Assembly: GCA_963930775.1 (NCBI GenBank)
Contig: OZ005699.1
Location: 7,213,501 to 7,277,500, forward strand
Direction: 5' to 3'
Length of the DNA: 64,000 bases
Origin: Cliona cf. orientalis
Taxonomy: Eukaryota; Porifera; Demospongiae; Clionaida; Clionaidae
Positions 32,142 to 45,400 of this stretch are shown here, piece by piece. The first letter of the stretch is position 1. The number at the start of each line of letters is the position of its first letter. Under the pieces are notes generated by a model. That model did no database searches and was not told where the DNA came from. It saw only the letters and a list, made by a program, of their open reading frames with translations. A program made the translations under genes and the position numbers.

Positions 32142-34416
32142 TTCCGACTAGCTACTACATTTGAAAAAAAAAAACACTGCATGATCATGACAGAGAAATA
32201 AACGTAGTGCATTGACTTTATGCTTAGCTATAGCTAGTTTAGCTAGAAAAATATAATAGTGCTGAGTAAAGTTTTTGTTGTTTAGCTGATAATTAACTTA
32301 CCAATGTGATTTGTGCTATTGCAATTGGTGAGCCTGTGTTAATATCAAAATTTATACGTTAGTATCATGACATTTGCTCAAAGTTGTGCATGACTTTGAT
32401 GATTGCAGACGTTCAATAGTTAGTGAGAGGGGAACTAAAGAGAGCAATAATGATCACAAACAAGAACTGATTAGCTATAGCTCTGCATGCAACTGCATGC
32501 AACTGCATGTATAGCTATGTTATACTAGCTGTCAATGCATAATTATAGTATGCTATATGTTGCATCAAATAGTATATGCATACAGATTATAGATCTAGAA
32601 TTTAAGGTAATCTTCAAGTAGTATGATTTAAGAAGCTCAATTGAAGATCATGATCATAATTATGCAAGATTTTGTAGGCCAGTTGCCGCTGTATACATGC
32701 ATGTCACCCCTGTGCAATGCTGTACATTTTGTGACATAATAATTATAATGATAATAGTAAAAATTATGTGAGTATCATGATCGAATATAATTATAATGCA
32801 GCTAGTTTCATGCAAAGTATAGGTCCAAACCTATAGCATCGAGACCCCCCGCGCATTTTCATGCGTATACTTTCACCATTTAATAATAATTTAGCATGAA
32901 GAAATCTCATTATCTGAATATTCCAGATTCCTTGTAAACAACATAATTTGCACTCTCTTGAACATTAGTAATAATTATTGTTATATAGTGCATGCATGCA
33001 CTCGGAGGAGTCTCAGTTTCATGCCTCCTTTCTAGAGCATTAACCATTTAATATAATTTAGCATAAGGAAATCTCATTATCTGAATATTCCATATTCCTA
33101 ATTGTAAGCAACTTAATTTGCATTTTCTGGAACATTACTGCATGAGTAATTGTTATAGTGCATGCACTCGGAGGAGTCTCAGTTTCATGCCTCCTTTCTA
33201 GATCATTAACCATTTAATATAATTTAGCATAAGGAATCTCATTATCTGAATAATATTATTATTCCAGATTCCTAATAATTATTGCAAACAACTTATTAAT
33301 AATTTGCATTTTCTGAAACATTATAGTAGCGCAGAGGAGTCGGATGCAGTCATGAACTATATATTATATATATAGCTACAAGTAGCTAATAATGATAATC
33401 GAGTACCTTAAAGGTTTAGCCGCGGCCATTAATCCTCCTCTGCATGTATTCACTCTGCTTATAAAAAAGCAGTGAATCTCAAATGAACTTAAACGCGTAC
33501 GTATAAGATATTATGTAGACAACCAAATTCATTTCGACATTATATAGCAAATTCTTTGTTATGTCGAAATGATAATATTATTATTGAGATATCCAATAAT
33601 TGGGTTGAAATGACCGTCTTAAAATTTGCATAGGTCCAATTACATGGTTTGGGACTAGCCTCAAGAGTCTGACACGTATTATACGTATACATAATTTTAT
33701 ATTATAATACAAGCACAGAACTGAGAAGACTATACTGAATTAGCTATACCTTGTCTAGATAGCTAATAGGACCGGAAGGAATGTTAACGATAGATCATTA
33801 TAATATTATATATACGTACCTCTGAGGCTCCTCTGCACTCCTCTCTAACACAGTGCCCAGCGTGAGCAACCCTGGTGTTTGGTGGGGCCATTTGGATCAG
33901 ATGACAGATTCTGAAGCTTTTGTAAGTGTTACGATCACTGCCACATACAGCTGCAAATAATTAACATTGACATAATATTGTATAATACAGACATATTATG
34001 CAGATTTAAAGTTCTCACTATCATCATCTTCATCTGTGTCAAAGCCATCCCTGACTGCATTTTGTGCCCGACACCTCAGTGTAGTCCTGTTAACTGCATG
34101 TGCATGGATAAACATGCATATAGTATACAGTTTACCACAGTTGTCCATATGTGTGTGCACATGTTAAACAACCTTGGTCCATTGTAGCTACTAGTATAGC
34201 TAACCAATTTACCAATAATTATTAAAGAATATGTGCTTAATAAGCATGTCCACTTATTAACCAAACTTTACGGTTAATTGATAGTCGATAGCTACCATAG
34301 TTATAATATTATTATTAGCTATGAAGTATCACAGTGCCATGCTAAGCTCTTCAAGGTAGCTATATACTCTGTTTGCAGAGTCAATGCAGACCTTGCCTGG
34401 AGTAGTTTAAACAAAA
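32142..34416. other. Spacer of unit B
   Basis: Colinear with 13168-15343 of unit A. It holds the CTGAATATTCCAGATTCC palindromic blocks, one more TTTCTGGAACATT / CGGAGGAGTCTCAG unit than A, and the counterpart of the acidic exon candidate near 33985-34085. No new gene is seen. Confidence 0.5.
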
Positions 34417-34471
34417 GTGACCTGCTCTGAGAAAAGGGACCTTAGAGATATTTTTGAGATTTTAGCATGGA

Positions 34472-36548
34472 TACACTGTTAAAAATAGTGCGTTATGGTG
34501 ACACACTTTTGGTGTGTTAGTACAGGTACTTAAATTTAACACACCAAATGTGTGTCAGTCAACACCCTCTGTTTGGTATGCTCTACAACACTGAAATAGT
34601 GTGTTGCACAGCACTTATTTAGTGTGTTCAGTAGGGATTCTGGTGTGCTTCTGTAACATGCAACAATGTGTATTAAATTTCATTTCAATATTAAAATGTT
34701 CCAATAACAACACTACAACAATTATAAATAATAATTATTCGTTCAAAAGACATGATTGTAATACTATTACTAGTACTTTTACTACTAGTTCGGAAGCTTT
34801 CGTTGGTGTTGAATTATAGCTACACCCCAACTTTGGAGAAACAACAATCTTGCTGCTGCTGGTGCTGTTATTTCATCTAAATAGAAAAATAGAAAAAAAC
34901 ATTGACTCAACCAGCTGAATTAGCGTGTATGGGTGGCCCTGATTATTCTTGACATACATAATTAAGGATAATGGAAATAGACGGGATGCAGGGACAGAAT
35001 AAGCAGTAGTCTCGTGCCCAGCCCCCTTTTATGCACGCGGAGAGAAGGGGTCTGAACAAACATGTACAGGGCCCGTGTCGCCCGTGCAACATACAGTGCA
35101 CTCCAATCAGATGCACGGATCAAATCACATGACTGCACAGGCATGAATGGAATGCAAATTAATGACTGTGCGTGTGCGCGTTTGTACACGATAGAACCCT
35201 TGGTACCCAATGGAATGTTAATTTATTCGCATTTCTTATTCATGCACACCAGAAATACGTGACATCATGCATTTCTCGGCGACACGGGTCCTATACACGT
35301 TTGTCCAGACCCCTTCTCTCCGCGTGCATGAAAGGGGGCTGGGCATGAGACTAATTAAGCAGTAGGAAAAGAGATAGGCATAAAAGAGAAAGAGATCTGC
35401 ATGAGAGAGAGGTGAAACTCACCAGATTAACGTGTGTTTGGTTGTATGACGCAACAGGAGGCAAAGTTATGAGCACCAGGCAGCAGCTGTATCAGGTATA
35501 AATGAGAGAAAATCATTTACGCACTAGACCCTCAACAAGAGGAGGAAGAGAGAGAAGCAGGGAGGGAGGGAGAGAGAGAGAGAGAGACGTTGGGTATGGA
35601 ACTTACCAGATTGACATGTTGGGTAGTATGGCACTCCAGAATTACAAACAGCAGGTGGCATCTGTACCATGCAATGAGAGAAAAATCACCTTATGCACTT
35701 GATATCATGACAGAAGGAAAGAGAACCTCAGTAAGAGAGGATAGAGAGAAATCAACAAAACTTGCTTACCTAGCATAATGTAACATCTTAGCTTGATAGC
35801 ATCAGCAGCTGCATCATTTATGTGCCGGGGAGCAGCCTGGGAGAGAAACTTTTAAGTTGATAAATATGGCCCTAAAGTAGAGAAGGGTGAGAGAACATTT
35901 TCATTCAGGTATTGAAACGATTGCTCCATGCTTCTTATGGCCATTAATCTGGGCAATAACGGATTGTAAGCATATTTTACTCTAAAATACCACCCGCTGC
36001 ATGTAAGTAAACTCTAAAAGGGAGGCCAGTCCAGAGACAGTGACCGAAAAAGATGGCAAGTTTAGCATGCAACTAGCTACAGCTTCCTAAAAGACTGGTG
36101 GTACTTATTTGGAATAACAGAGGGAATAAACCATTTATGCTGCACATAAATATTATCTTAACCGCTTACTAAACTCACTTATGCAGTTAGAAATCACCAT
36201 TTCACTGTCAGAGAGCTGGCCAAAGATTCAAACTGGAGAGCAGCTGCCACAGAGCTAATCAATATGCGCATGCGTAATTAACCCAATGACGTAATGATCA
36301 TGATAGCCCCGCCCCCATAGCCATACCAACACCCCTGTGAGTGTATCATAACACGCATACAAGTGTGCACTTTTGCACACCTACTATTAAAGTGTGTCAG
36401 ATAGCACACTTCCTATGTACTGAGTGAACATGTGTGTCCAGCAACACACTTCGTGTGTCAGTGGAACACAAGTGTGTTATACAACACACTAGTAAAATCT
36501 GACCACAAAATTTAGTGTGTTGAACAACATACCATTTTTAACAGTGTA
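34472..36548. mobile_element. Nested element, TACACTGTTAAAAAT ends
   Basis: TACACTGTTAAAAATAGT and its inverse bound this segment within the 34417-36901 element. Both subterminal regions are rich in short ACACA / TGTGTT motifs such as GTGTGTTAGTACAG and AGTGTGTTGAAC. Confidence 0.65.
35008..35352. mobile_element. Innermost MITE, AGTCTCGTGCCCAGCCCCC ends
   Basis: AGTCTCGTGCCCAGCCCCCT and its inverse, continuing into CGCGGAGAGAAGGGGTCTG, bound a 345-bp segment. TAAGCAGTAG-like flanks on both sides may be the target duplication. It is a third nesting level, as in the 30051 element. Confidence 0.7.
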
Positions 36549-37177
36549 GATAGCTCTGTCTATACTGAGTATAATGGTGCAAGTTTCAAGGAAAAATATT
36601 GATCACAAGTGGAGTTATGACCATTTTTATCCACTCAGGTAGATTCGTTTTCTCAAAATAGGCGTTTTTTAATTAAATTCTGTATTAAGTTGCATATATC
36701 GGAGCAATCAATTATGCCCATAGCTACATTTTATTTGATACAAATATATGAACAGAATATATCAAAATGAAGCCAGAACCTTCACGTTTTTGATAGACCA
36801 AAAAGTAGAAAACTGAAGAAAAGCAGATTTTTTTCACATTTCAGCCATTATTAGAAAATGAATATTTATGTGCTAAGGTCCCTTTTCTCAGAGCAGGTCA
36901 CAAATATTATTAAACACCAGATGATCATCTGATTCAGTGCTTTCATAATAAATCACCTGTTATGTATTATTTACCTCTTTGAAAACTACATGATCACACA
37001 CACACAAGAGATCAACAGACTACCTTATCATTGATCATCCAATTCTAAGTCAACTTAAGCTACCGGTTTGCATGCAAACGGTCATGCATAAACAGAATAT
37101 CTATCTCTATCAAGTGAAACTTAATATGGTACCTAGTAGTTTATGGTCACACACACACGTACACAGAGGCTAAATCC

Positions 37178-38040
37178 TAATCGATTATTACCATATTTCG
37201 CTCTTAAAATACGTATATGTGCCATGTTAAGCTTCACTTGATAGGTATTCTGTTATGCATGCATTGTATGATTTGTAGTAAACAGCTGCAGGCAGTGAAA
37301 GTTGACTTAGAAATCAGATGATCAATAACAAGGTTTAGTGGTCCATTAGATCTTTGTGTGAGGTGTAGCTATATATTTGCTGGTCATGTGGTGATAATCG
37401 ATTATTACCATATTTCGCTCTTAAAATACGTATATTATGTGCCATGTTAAGCTTCACTTGATAGGTATTCTGTTATGCATGCATTGTATGATTTGTAGTA
37501 AACAGCTGCAGGCAGTGAAAGTTGACTTAGAAATCAGATGATCAATAACAAGGTTTAGTGGTCCATTAGATCTTTGTGTGAGGTATATAATATATTTGCT
37601 GGTCATGTGGTGATAATCGATTATTACCATATTTCGCTCTTAAAATACGTATAATATTATGTGCTTGATAGGTATTCTGTTATGCATGTATGATTTGTAG
37701 TAAATAGGTAGTGAAAGTTGACTTAGAAATCAGTTGATCAATTAATAACACTTTTTAGTGGTCCATTAGATCTTTGTGTGAGGTGTAGCTATATATTTAA
37801 TTTGCTGGTCATGTGGTGATAATCGATTATTACCATATTTCGCTCTTAAAATAGGTATATGTGCCATGTTAAGCTTCACTTGATAGGTATTCTGTTATGC
37901 ATGTATGATTTGTAGTAAATAGGTAGTGAAAGTTGACTTAGAAATCAATTGTGATCAATCACACTTTTTAGTGGTCCATTATAATTAGATCTTTGTGTGA
38001 GGTGTATATATTTGCTGGTCATGTGGTGATAATCGATTAA
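37178..38040. repeat. Tandem repeat, about 4 copies of a 206-218-bp unit
   Basis: TTACCATATTTCGCTCTTAA recurs near 37187, 37404, 37622 and 37828. Unit A has only two copies. Unit variants with GTAAACAGCTGCAGG come before those with GTAAATAGG, so the two inner copies look like the recent addition. Confidence 0.85.
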
Positions 38041-38150
38041 TATTATATATAATATGACATTGTGTGAAACAAATAATGCGTTCTTGGGTGTACAGTAATT
38101 CACGTTAATTTCATTTGCGAACGTTTTGTGCTAGAAATTATAAAATTAAA

Positions 38151-38386
38151 ATGTATACCATAGTAATACTATTATTTGCTGTACAGGTAACCTATTTCCG
38201 CATAAATATTTTTCAACACGTGCAAAACGAAAAATTTTTGATAATGAAAAATTCGCAAATTACGGTACATTATTTCTTACCACAAAATTAATTCTCCTCT
38301 CATCATCTTTACAGCCATGGATTCTGAGGCAAGAGCATCCTCCAAGTGGAATGCATGTCAATCCAGGTTGGCAAGGAAAGAGTTGA
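38151..38386 (+). CDS. Candidate small secreted peptide, unit B version
   Basis: Exon 38151-38186 encodes MYTIVILLFAVQ and ends CAGGTAACC; exon 38315-38386 would then read PWILRQEHPPSGMHVNPGWQ to a stop. A 10-bp difference in the first exon puts the second exon in another frame than in unit A. It is only a candidate. Confidence 0.25.
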
Positions 38387-39574
38387 CAGATCGCCTATGA
38401 TATAATGAAGCAGTGACTCATAATTATTAAGCATGCATGAGCTTTGATCTATATAGCTATTTCTCCCATGCATAGAAGCTGCTTTGGCTCATGGGTTTAT
38501 TTATATATAGCCTACATTTAAATTTACCGGATAATCATTCATCTCGCATGATAAAATTTTAATGGTGGCCAAAGGACATCAAGTGGCTACACATAATTTA
38601 AAGGTGATATTGGCTCTCGTGTAATACATGTACAGTTGTATTAAATGCGACTGTATAATATATACATGTTGAGAAGTGGTCACAGGGTCAGTTCAGAACC
38701 ATTGTAATAATTATTATCATCCAAATTTGATGTAAACTGACCAAAAATGTTTTTTTTAACAAATTGTACCAATACAATGGTTAAAATTGTCTATATTTTG
38801 GCACAGGAGCTCTTAACATTTTATAGAATTGTTGTAATTTAAAATACATGGATTGTAGAGTCAAGGTACAATCACTGTAAAATATGTGCAAGTTAGGATG
38901 TAATCATTACCATGCAGTATAATTAATTGCCCCTTACTTTAGTTTGCATTTTTACATTGGTTGCAAAAAATTTATGTCTGCATTACAATCATTATGGTTG
39001 CATGTAAACACACTTGTACGTATGTACTGCATGGTGTGAATACCTGCCATGGCATAGCATCATGAGCTAATAACTCAGTATGCACATGTACTCTGAAAGT
39101 TTTTTGTGCTACACAATTATTATTATTGTGGACAATGCAAACAGCTAGCTATAATAAATTAAAATTATTATTAAAAAAAAAATAACTGTCAATGAGTAGA
39201 TATCAGTACATTAAATTTTAAAGTTTTTGCAATAGCTGCATTGGATACACAGTTATATATAGCATTAGCTATAAGTGTGGACCCTAAAAAGTTAAAATTA
39301 AGGATACAGTAATATTAGATGATACTAGCTATGTATAATAATATAGTGGAAAATTTTTTTTAATATTATTATCATGTAACAAAAGACGCTTAAAAACATG
39401 CAGCACAAGAAGATGATGAAGTTACCTTATAAGGCAGTGTACTATATATATATTCCAACTTGAAATGTACAAAATTAATGTTAATATCATGATTATTATC
39501 ATTCTTAGACACATAATGTTCAGTTTTGTTCAGTCAGTCTTCCTTTCCCTTTTTAGAAGGAGTTGCATACCAAC
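38387..39574. other. Spacer, near-identical to unit A
   Basis: Matches 16434-17587 with a few indels, including a small insertion AGATGATGAAGTTACC near 39410. No gene is visible. Confidence 0.5.
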
Positions 39575-39580
39575 GTACAA

Positions 39581-41250
39581 GGGGTGATGTACCATATAAT
39601 CCATCACGAAATGTTCTTTTAAATAGAAATATTGTTCCATAAATATACGGTCTATAATAACAAATATTGCTCAACAATTATTAGTAAAAATTAATTAGTA
39701 AAATTTGTGCCTCTCCAATAAACTTTCAAGTCTTGAGTATTCCTTGTTCTCCAGTTCTCCACGTACTCCACGTTTCTCTATGTTCCCTAGCACAATCCTT
39801 TTGCCGAATGTGCCAGACTAGTATATTCCTTGTTCTCTATGTGCTCTACGTTTTCCACTGTTCTCCAGTACATCTTCACAAATGCAACCCAACTAGTTAG
39901 TATTTTACGTTCTCCAGTTCTCCATGTGCTTCATGTTCTCCACTGTTCTCCAGCGAAAATTTCAAATGCAACCCAGCTAGTATTCTATGTTCTCCTGTTC
40001 TCCATGTGCTCTATGTTCTCCACTGTTCTCCAGCGTTAACCTCAAATGCAATCCAACTAGCTATAGTATTCCATGTTCTCCTGTTCTCCATGTGCTCTAT
40101 GTTCTCCACTGTTCTCCAGCATTAACCTCAAATGCAATCCAACTAGCTAGTATTCCATGTTCTCCTGTTCTCCATGTGCTCCATGTTCTCCACTGTTCTC
40201 CAGCATTAACCTCAAATGCAATCCAACTAGCTAGTATTCCATGTTCTCCTGTACGTTCTCCATGTGCTCCATGTTCTCCACTGTTCTCCAGCGTTAACCT
40301 CAAATGCAATCCAACTAGCTAGTATTGCATGTTCTCCCGTTCTCCATGTGCTCTATGTTCTCCACTGTTCTCCAGCATTAACCTCAAATGCAATCCAACT
40401 ATAGCTAGTACTCCATATTCTTCAGTTCTCTTGGTTCTCCAGTGCTACGTAACTTCAAATGCAACCCAACTAGCTATAGCTAGTTCTCCGATTCTCTATG
40501 TTCTCCACTGTACTCCAGTATTGACCTCAAATGCAACCCAAGTAGCAGTTCTCTATAATTCTCTAGTGTTCTCCAGTGCAAACTTCAAATGCAACCCAAG
40601 TATATAGCTAGTTAGCACTGGAGAATAGTGCAGAACATAGAGCACATGGAGAACTGGAGAACATGGAATGCTAGCTAGTTGGATTGCATTTGAGGTTAAT
40701 GCTGGAGAACATAGAGCACATGGAGAACAGGAGAACATGGAATACTAGCTAGTTGGATTGCATTTGAGGTTAACACTGGAGAACAATGGAGAACATAGAG
40801 CACATGGAGAACAGGAGAACATGGAATACCAGCTAGTTGGATTGCATTTGAAATTTTTGCTGGAGAACAGTGGAGAACATGAAGCACATGGAGAACTGGA
40901 GAACGTGAAATACTAACTAGTTGGGTTGCATTTGTGAAGTTGTACTGGAGAACAGTGGAAAACGTAGAGCACATAGAGAACTAGATAACAAGGAATATAC
41001 TAGTCTGGAGCATTCGGCAAAAGGATTGTGCTAGGGAACATAGAGAAACGTGGAGTACGTGGAGAACTGGAGAACAAGGAATACTCAAGACTCGAAAGTT
41101 TATTAGAGAAGCACAAATTTTACAAAATTAATTTTTACGAAACAAATCTAATAATTGTTGAGCAATATTTATTATTATAGACCGTATATTTATGGAACAT
41201 TATTTCTACTTAAAAGAACATTTCGTGATGGATTATATGGTACATCACCC
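39581..41250. mobile_element. Foldback element with minisatellite arms, copy B
   Basis: Same element as 17594-19186, with the same ends and outer arms. The left arm has more units and the right arm fewer than in copy A, so units have been gained and lost separately on each arm. The right junction reads CACCCTACAAGG where copy A has CACCCCGTACAAGG. Confidence 0.75.
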
Positions 41251-42090
41251 TACAAGGCCATAACCCACTAGCGCTCTAATCAGCGCTCCCACACCAATAC
41301 CTACGAGCACGACAGGAGCTATGTAAACAGCTATGCCGGTAGTCGCAGTAGCTGACATTCCTGCACCAATAGCAATAGCGATTCCTCCCTTTGATACTGC
41401 AGCCGCTCCTGTAAGGTTAATATGTAGACAATGGTGTAGGTATTAAATTTTATTGTTTGCCTTAGGGGGCTTGTCCAAAGTCCTTGTGGAAGAGTTAATG
41501 TCATTATGACGTCAACGTTGGGGGGGGGGGGGGGGGGGTCTTGGTCCATGACGTTTTACAATTGCATTGTCAAAAGATTTTAGCTTTAGTTGTGATTATG
41601 CATTCTTATGGTTGAATAAGTCTATAGACATGCCTCCTGCAGTGTCAAAATTTGCATTTCAGTGACAGCAAGAAACTGTCAAAGAAGCATAGGTATGCAA
41701 TGAATCCATGAAGATAAAGCTAGCACTGTAGAATACAAGTGAATAGCTACCAATGTATAGGCTATAAATGGAACAGAATCAGAGTTTCAGTGTTGAATCT
41801 ATGCTGAAATGCTGTGACGTTAAGAGAGGGGGCCGGGGGGAGGGGGTAAAAGTTAACGTCATAATGACGTTAATTTTCCACAAGGACTTTGGACAAGCCC
41901 CCCCCCCCCCCCCCCCCCCCCCCCTTGCAGCTACTGAAGTAGTTGCTGTAACCGTAGAAACCGCAAGACCGAGCGCACTACCGGCCAATGCTCCCCCTGC
42001 AAAGCAGGCCAGGCCACCAGCTACATCTTCGGGGATTTTATCCACAAACGCGACAAAGGCTTTCGAGGCGAAGATGTCGGTCAATGACAT
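41245..42090 (-). pseudogene. Gly/Ala-rich two-exon membrane protein gene, copy B
   Basis: Exon 1 (about 41924-42090) and exon 2 (from 41408 leftward) match copy A. A 2-bp loss at the old stop (GCGCTAGTG for GCGCTATAGTG) extends the frame by about eight residues, to a TGA inside the end of the foldback element. The donor is split by the same MITE as in copy A. One Gly-to-Ser change (AGSALGLAV) is seen in exon 1. Confidence 0.45.
41465..41923. mobile_element. MITE in the intron of the Gly/Ala-rich gene, copy B
   Basis: Same insertion as 19404-19857 with a different length of the C and G homopolymers. Confidence 0.7.
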
Positions 42091-42408
42091 TTGTACTGAT
42101 GTTTCACTGCTTCTGCATGAGTTGTCGAAAAGCCTCCGAAATAAAATTACAGCTACATAATAAAAATTAATGGTCCCACAGACCATCCGTTTCCGCTGTA
42201 AACGGCCGGGGGGTTGCCACGCGGACCGGACTCGGAGTGACGTACCCTCTCTGCAGCGCTAGCTGCGCGCGCACGACCTGCAGGTAAAGATCGTCAATAT
42301 ACTCGCGCATGCGCTCCAGCCGCAAATTAATAAGATCGTTCATTCATCAGATATTGTTTGCCATCAGAATACCGGTAATTATTAATTAGTATATACACAT
42401 CACAATAA

Positions 42409-45400
42409 TCATATTTTATCTAACAGATCATGGCTAACTAGGAGTGACCCTAGTATCTTTTTGCTACCAATGGCATCGGCACGCGAGTTCATACATGCCA
42501 AGTGAGCGTTACCGGACAGTCCTTTGCAAGTCCGAGGTCTATAGTGTCTCCGTAGGTACGGTTCCAATGCCCTCATGGCATAAATATCCGTCGATAGCAC
42601 TTTGTCTACAAATTTAACATCATCATTAAGGTGGCTGTTGCTTTTTCCTGCTGAGTCAGCAAATCCGCCGACCGTGGTGAAGTCAGCTTTGAATATCGAC
42701 ACAACTTGGTAGTTGTAGCGCAGGAAAAATCCCGTGTCAGCAGAAATGAGCATCTGTAGAGGTCGTTGAAGGTGCTGCTGTACCAGGTCTGGTTTGTAGA
42801 AGGAGAAGAGGATCGGGAAATAGACTTGTCTCCCCTTAATGGTGTTCATTCGGCAGTGGTCAAGAAAGTCGGCCGTAAAGACGAATCCATAGTCGAAAAA
42901 CACCATCAGATCGTCATCCTCCAGGAGGCTAGCCACGTGGGAAAACCCCTTGGAGTATGAGAAAGCACTACTGCTCAGTTCGTATGTACTAATATGTTCC
43001 TGGGGGTACCGAGCTAAAAGCTGCGACACTCTAGACAGGACCTTGTTGTTCTTTCCAAACATCACAATGTGTAAATGCACCTTTAGCTTGTGTCGCAAGC
43101 ACACATCTTCGTACATTTGTAAAAAGTTCGACATGTCGACTGACTGGCGCACATTGATGATAATGTGAACGACCTTATCAAAGACCTTGCTCGACGGTTG
43201 ATATGTGACCATACCTGCGCCTTGGTAGGGTAGGAATACGTTGGCGACGTAGTCTAGCGGTTCGTTTTCTCCCTGACGGTGCACAGACATGTGCAGGATG
43301 AATTCAATACCTGAAGAATGGTCGGTGACAGAGAACCCATCGTAGAGGTGATAGGGTGGTAGGAAAGGATGGGAATTCCCCTCTCTCTCGTTCATAATCT
43401 CCAGGAGCACCTCGAGAGCGCTATTGACTCCGATTTTGAATCGATTCGGTAGTCCGATGACGGGCATGTGTTCGTAAGTTAGAAACAGTCTGGTTGAGTT
43501 GAAGTATTCCCAGATGGCAATGTCGTACCTGGAACTGGGATTTGAGCTAATATCGTACCACAGCCACCGCTTCAGCTTGAAATGCCTCTTCTCTTCTGGA
43601 ACCAAGTGAGTGATCCTCTCAATGTCACCTTGAACCACGGAAACCTCCTGCATTAACCTTTTAAGCTTTAGCTCCTGTGCATACTGGTGCATGCGGTACA
43701 TGAGTTTAGGGTCTTTGAGGGGATGGAGGGTTATGGCCATCTTGACACTGTCACTGGTGTAGAGCTCATCTGTTGCTAGGACCTTCTTGTAGTCTGTCCA
43801 GAAGATTATGGATGTCTATTTAGTGTGTGTGTGTGTGTGTGCATGTGTGCAATTTAGGATAGAGAGGGGAGAGAGAGAAACATTATTTTGGATTTTGTTG
43901 GTGTACATATATACACTAGCACATGTTCAGCCAGCAGCAAATATTATACATGTACATGTGCATATTCACATAACACATGTAAACTGGGTTTCATTTGCAT
44001 GTGTGTGTGTATGTGCAATTAAGGATAGAGAGGGGAGAGAGAGAAGGAGGGGAAAGGAAGCTAGGAGAGGTGCATGTACATATTAATAGTTTCATGCACA
44101 TCCACACAACACACGCCAAGCCCATCGTGATAATATTATGGTAAAGGGTCATCACCCCACATGTACAATGACGACCCTTTACCATGATATTATTGTTATT
44201 ATAGAAGTGTCTGTAGCTACAGTGCCATGACTATCGTTCACTAGTTCTAGCATCTATCACTCAATACCTGAGAAAATGTATCACATATACATGTACCTGT
44301 ACATGTATGTCTTGAGATAAAAATATTATAATGCCATACAACAACTCTTAGCATAATAACATTATGGCATTGAGCCAGCTTAAGTGATTTGTACAGATTA
44401 TGCTAATTAATTTTGACTACATGATTTTATATTTATACACTTTCCCAACATCATGCATCCAGCCTGGGCTACTGGCAGTCTAATCCACTATAGGATGTCC
44501 TACAGCTAATGCATTAATAATTGTAGCTTAATAGGAATGTACAACTAGACACCACAGAAATGTTAATTATTCACATTAGAGGAGCAATTATGGTGAGATA
44601 ATTGACAAATGACTACCTAATTAATACTGATTCGCTAAAACTTACATACACAATGTAGCTTATGAGACTAAAAATTTAATGCTAGATATAGAAAAATTAA
44701 CAATACTACATAATAATAATTATAGAATGTGCTATAGGACACAGCTATACATGTACATACTGTAACATAATAATTATTATAGTCAATGCTCGCGCATGCG
44801 TGCATGCATGTGTAACATTATGAAGCTAGTCTATTGAGCTAGACCATTCCTTGTGCTTGTATAGTGCTTGCAGACAATACAAGCGCAAGGAAGGGTCTAG
44901 CTTGATAGACTACTATGAAGCTATATAGACGGAATTGATGTGCATTTTGTAGACAAAAGTGGGTGGATGCATGGAGGATCTGGAAGATTATTCATGATGA
45001 ACTACTATCAACACACTTGGAGTCACAACACACACACACACACACCATACAACAAACAGTACGATGTTCCTACAATATTATAAAAGCCCACATACACAAT
45101 GTCATGTACACAATACTGTTGCTGTGGGTGGATGCATGGGGCTATATAATATAATATTATATTATAATTATAATACTACTATCTGACATCATATTTCACA
45201 CACAATGTTTTGCACATAGAGCTAAATTTAAATAGAGGGTTAGCTAAAGATTGCTTCATGATTGATGCAGTCCACCAAAATATTATGCACTTGTGTTTCT
45301 GTTTCCCCCTTCCCAGTCTATTCCTCGTGCAAGCTTTCTGTTGGGGATGCTCTAGACCCAGCCTGGTCCTGGACGTACACAAGAAGCTGTCTCTTTTTAG

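Larger units (their letters stand above)
34417..36901. mobile_element. 2485-bp DNA element with perfect 29-bp TIRs, nested
   Basis: Both ends start GTGACCTGCTCTGAGAAAAG and are identical for 29 bases. Unit A has the empty site near 15343 (AAACAAAATACC). The target duplication is at most a few A bases. No transposase frame is visible. Most of the interior is another inserted element. Confidence 0.8.
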
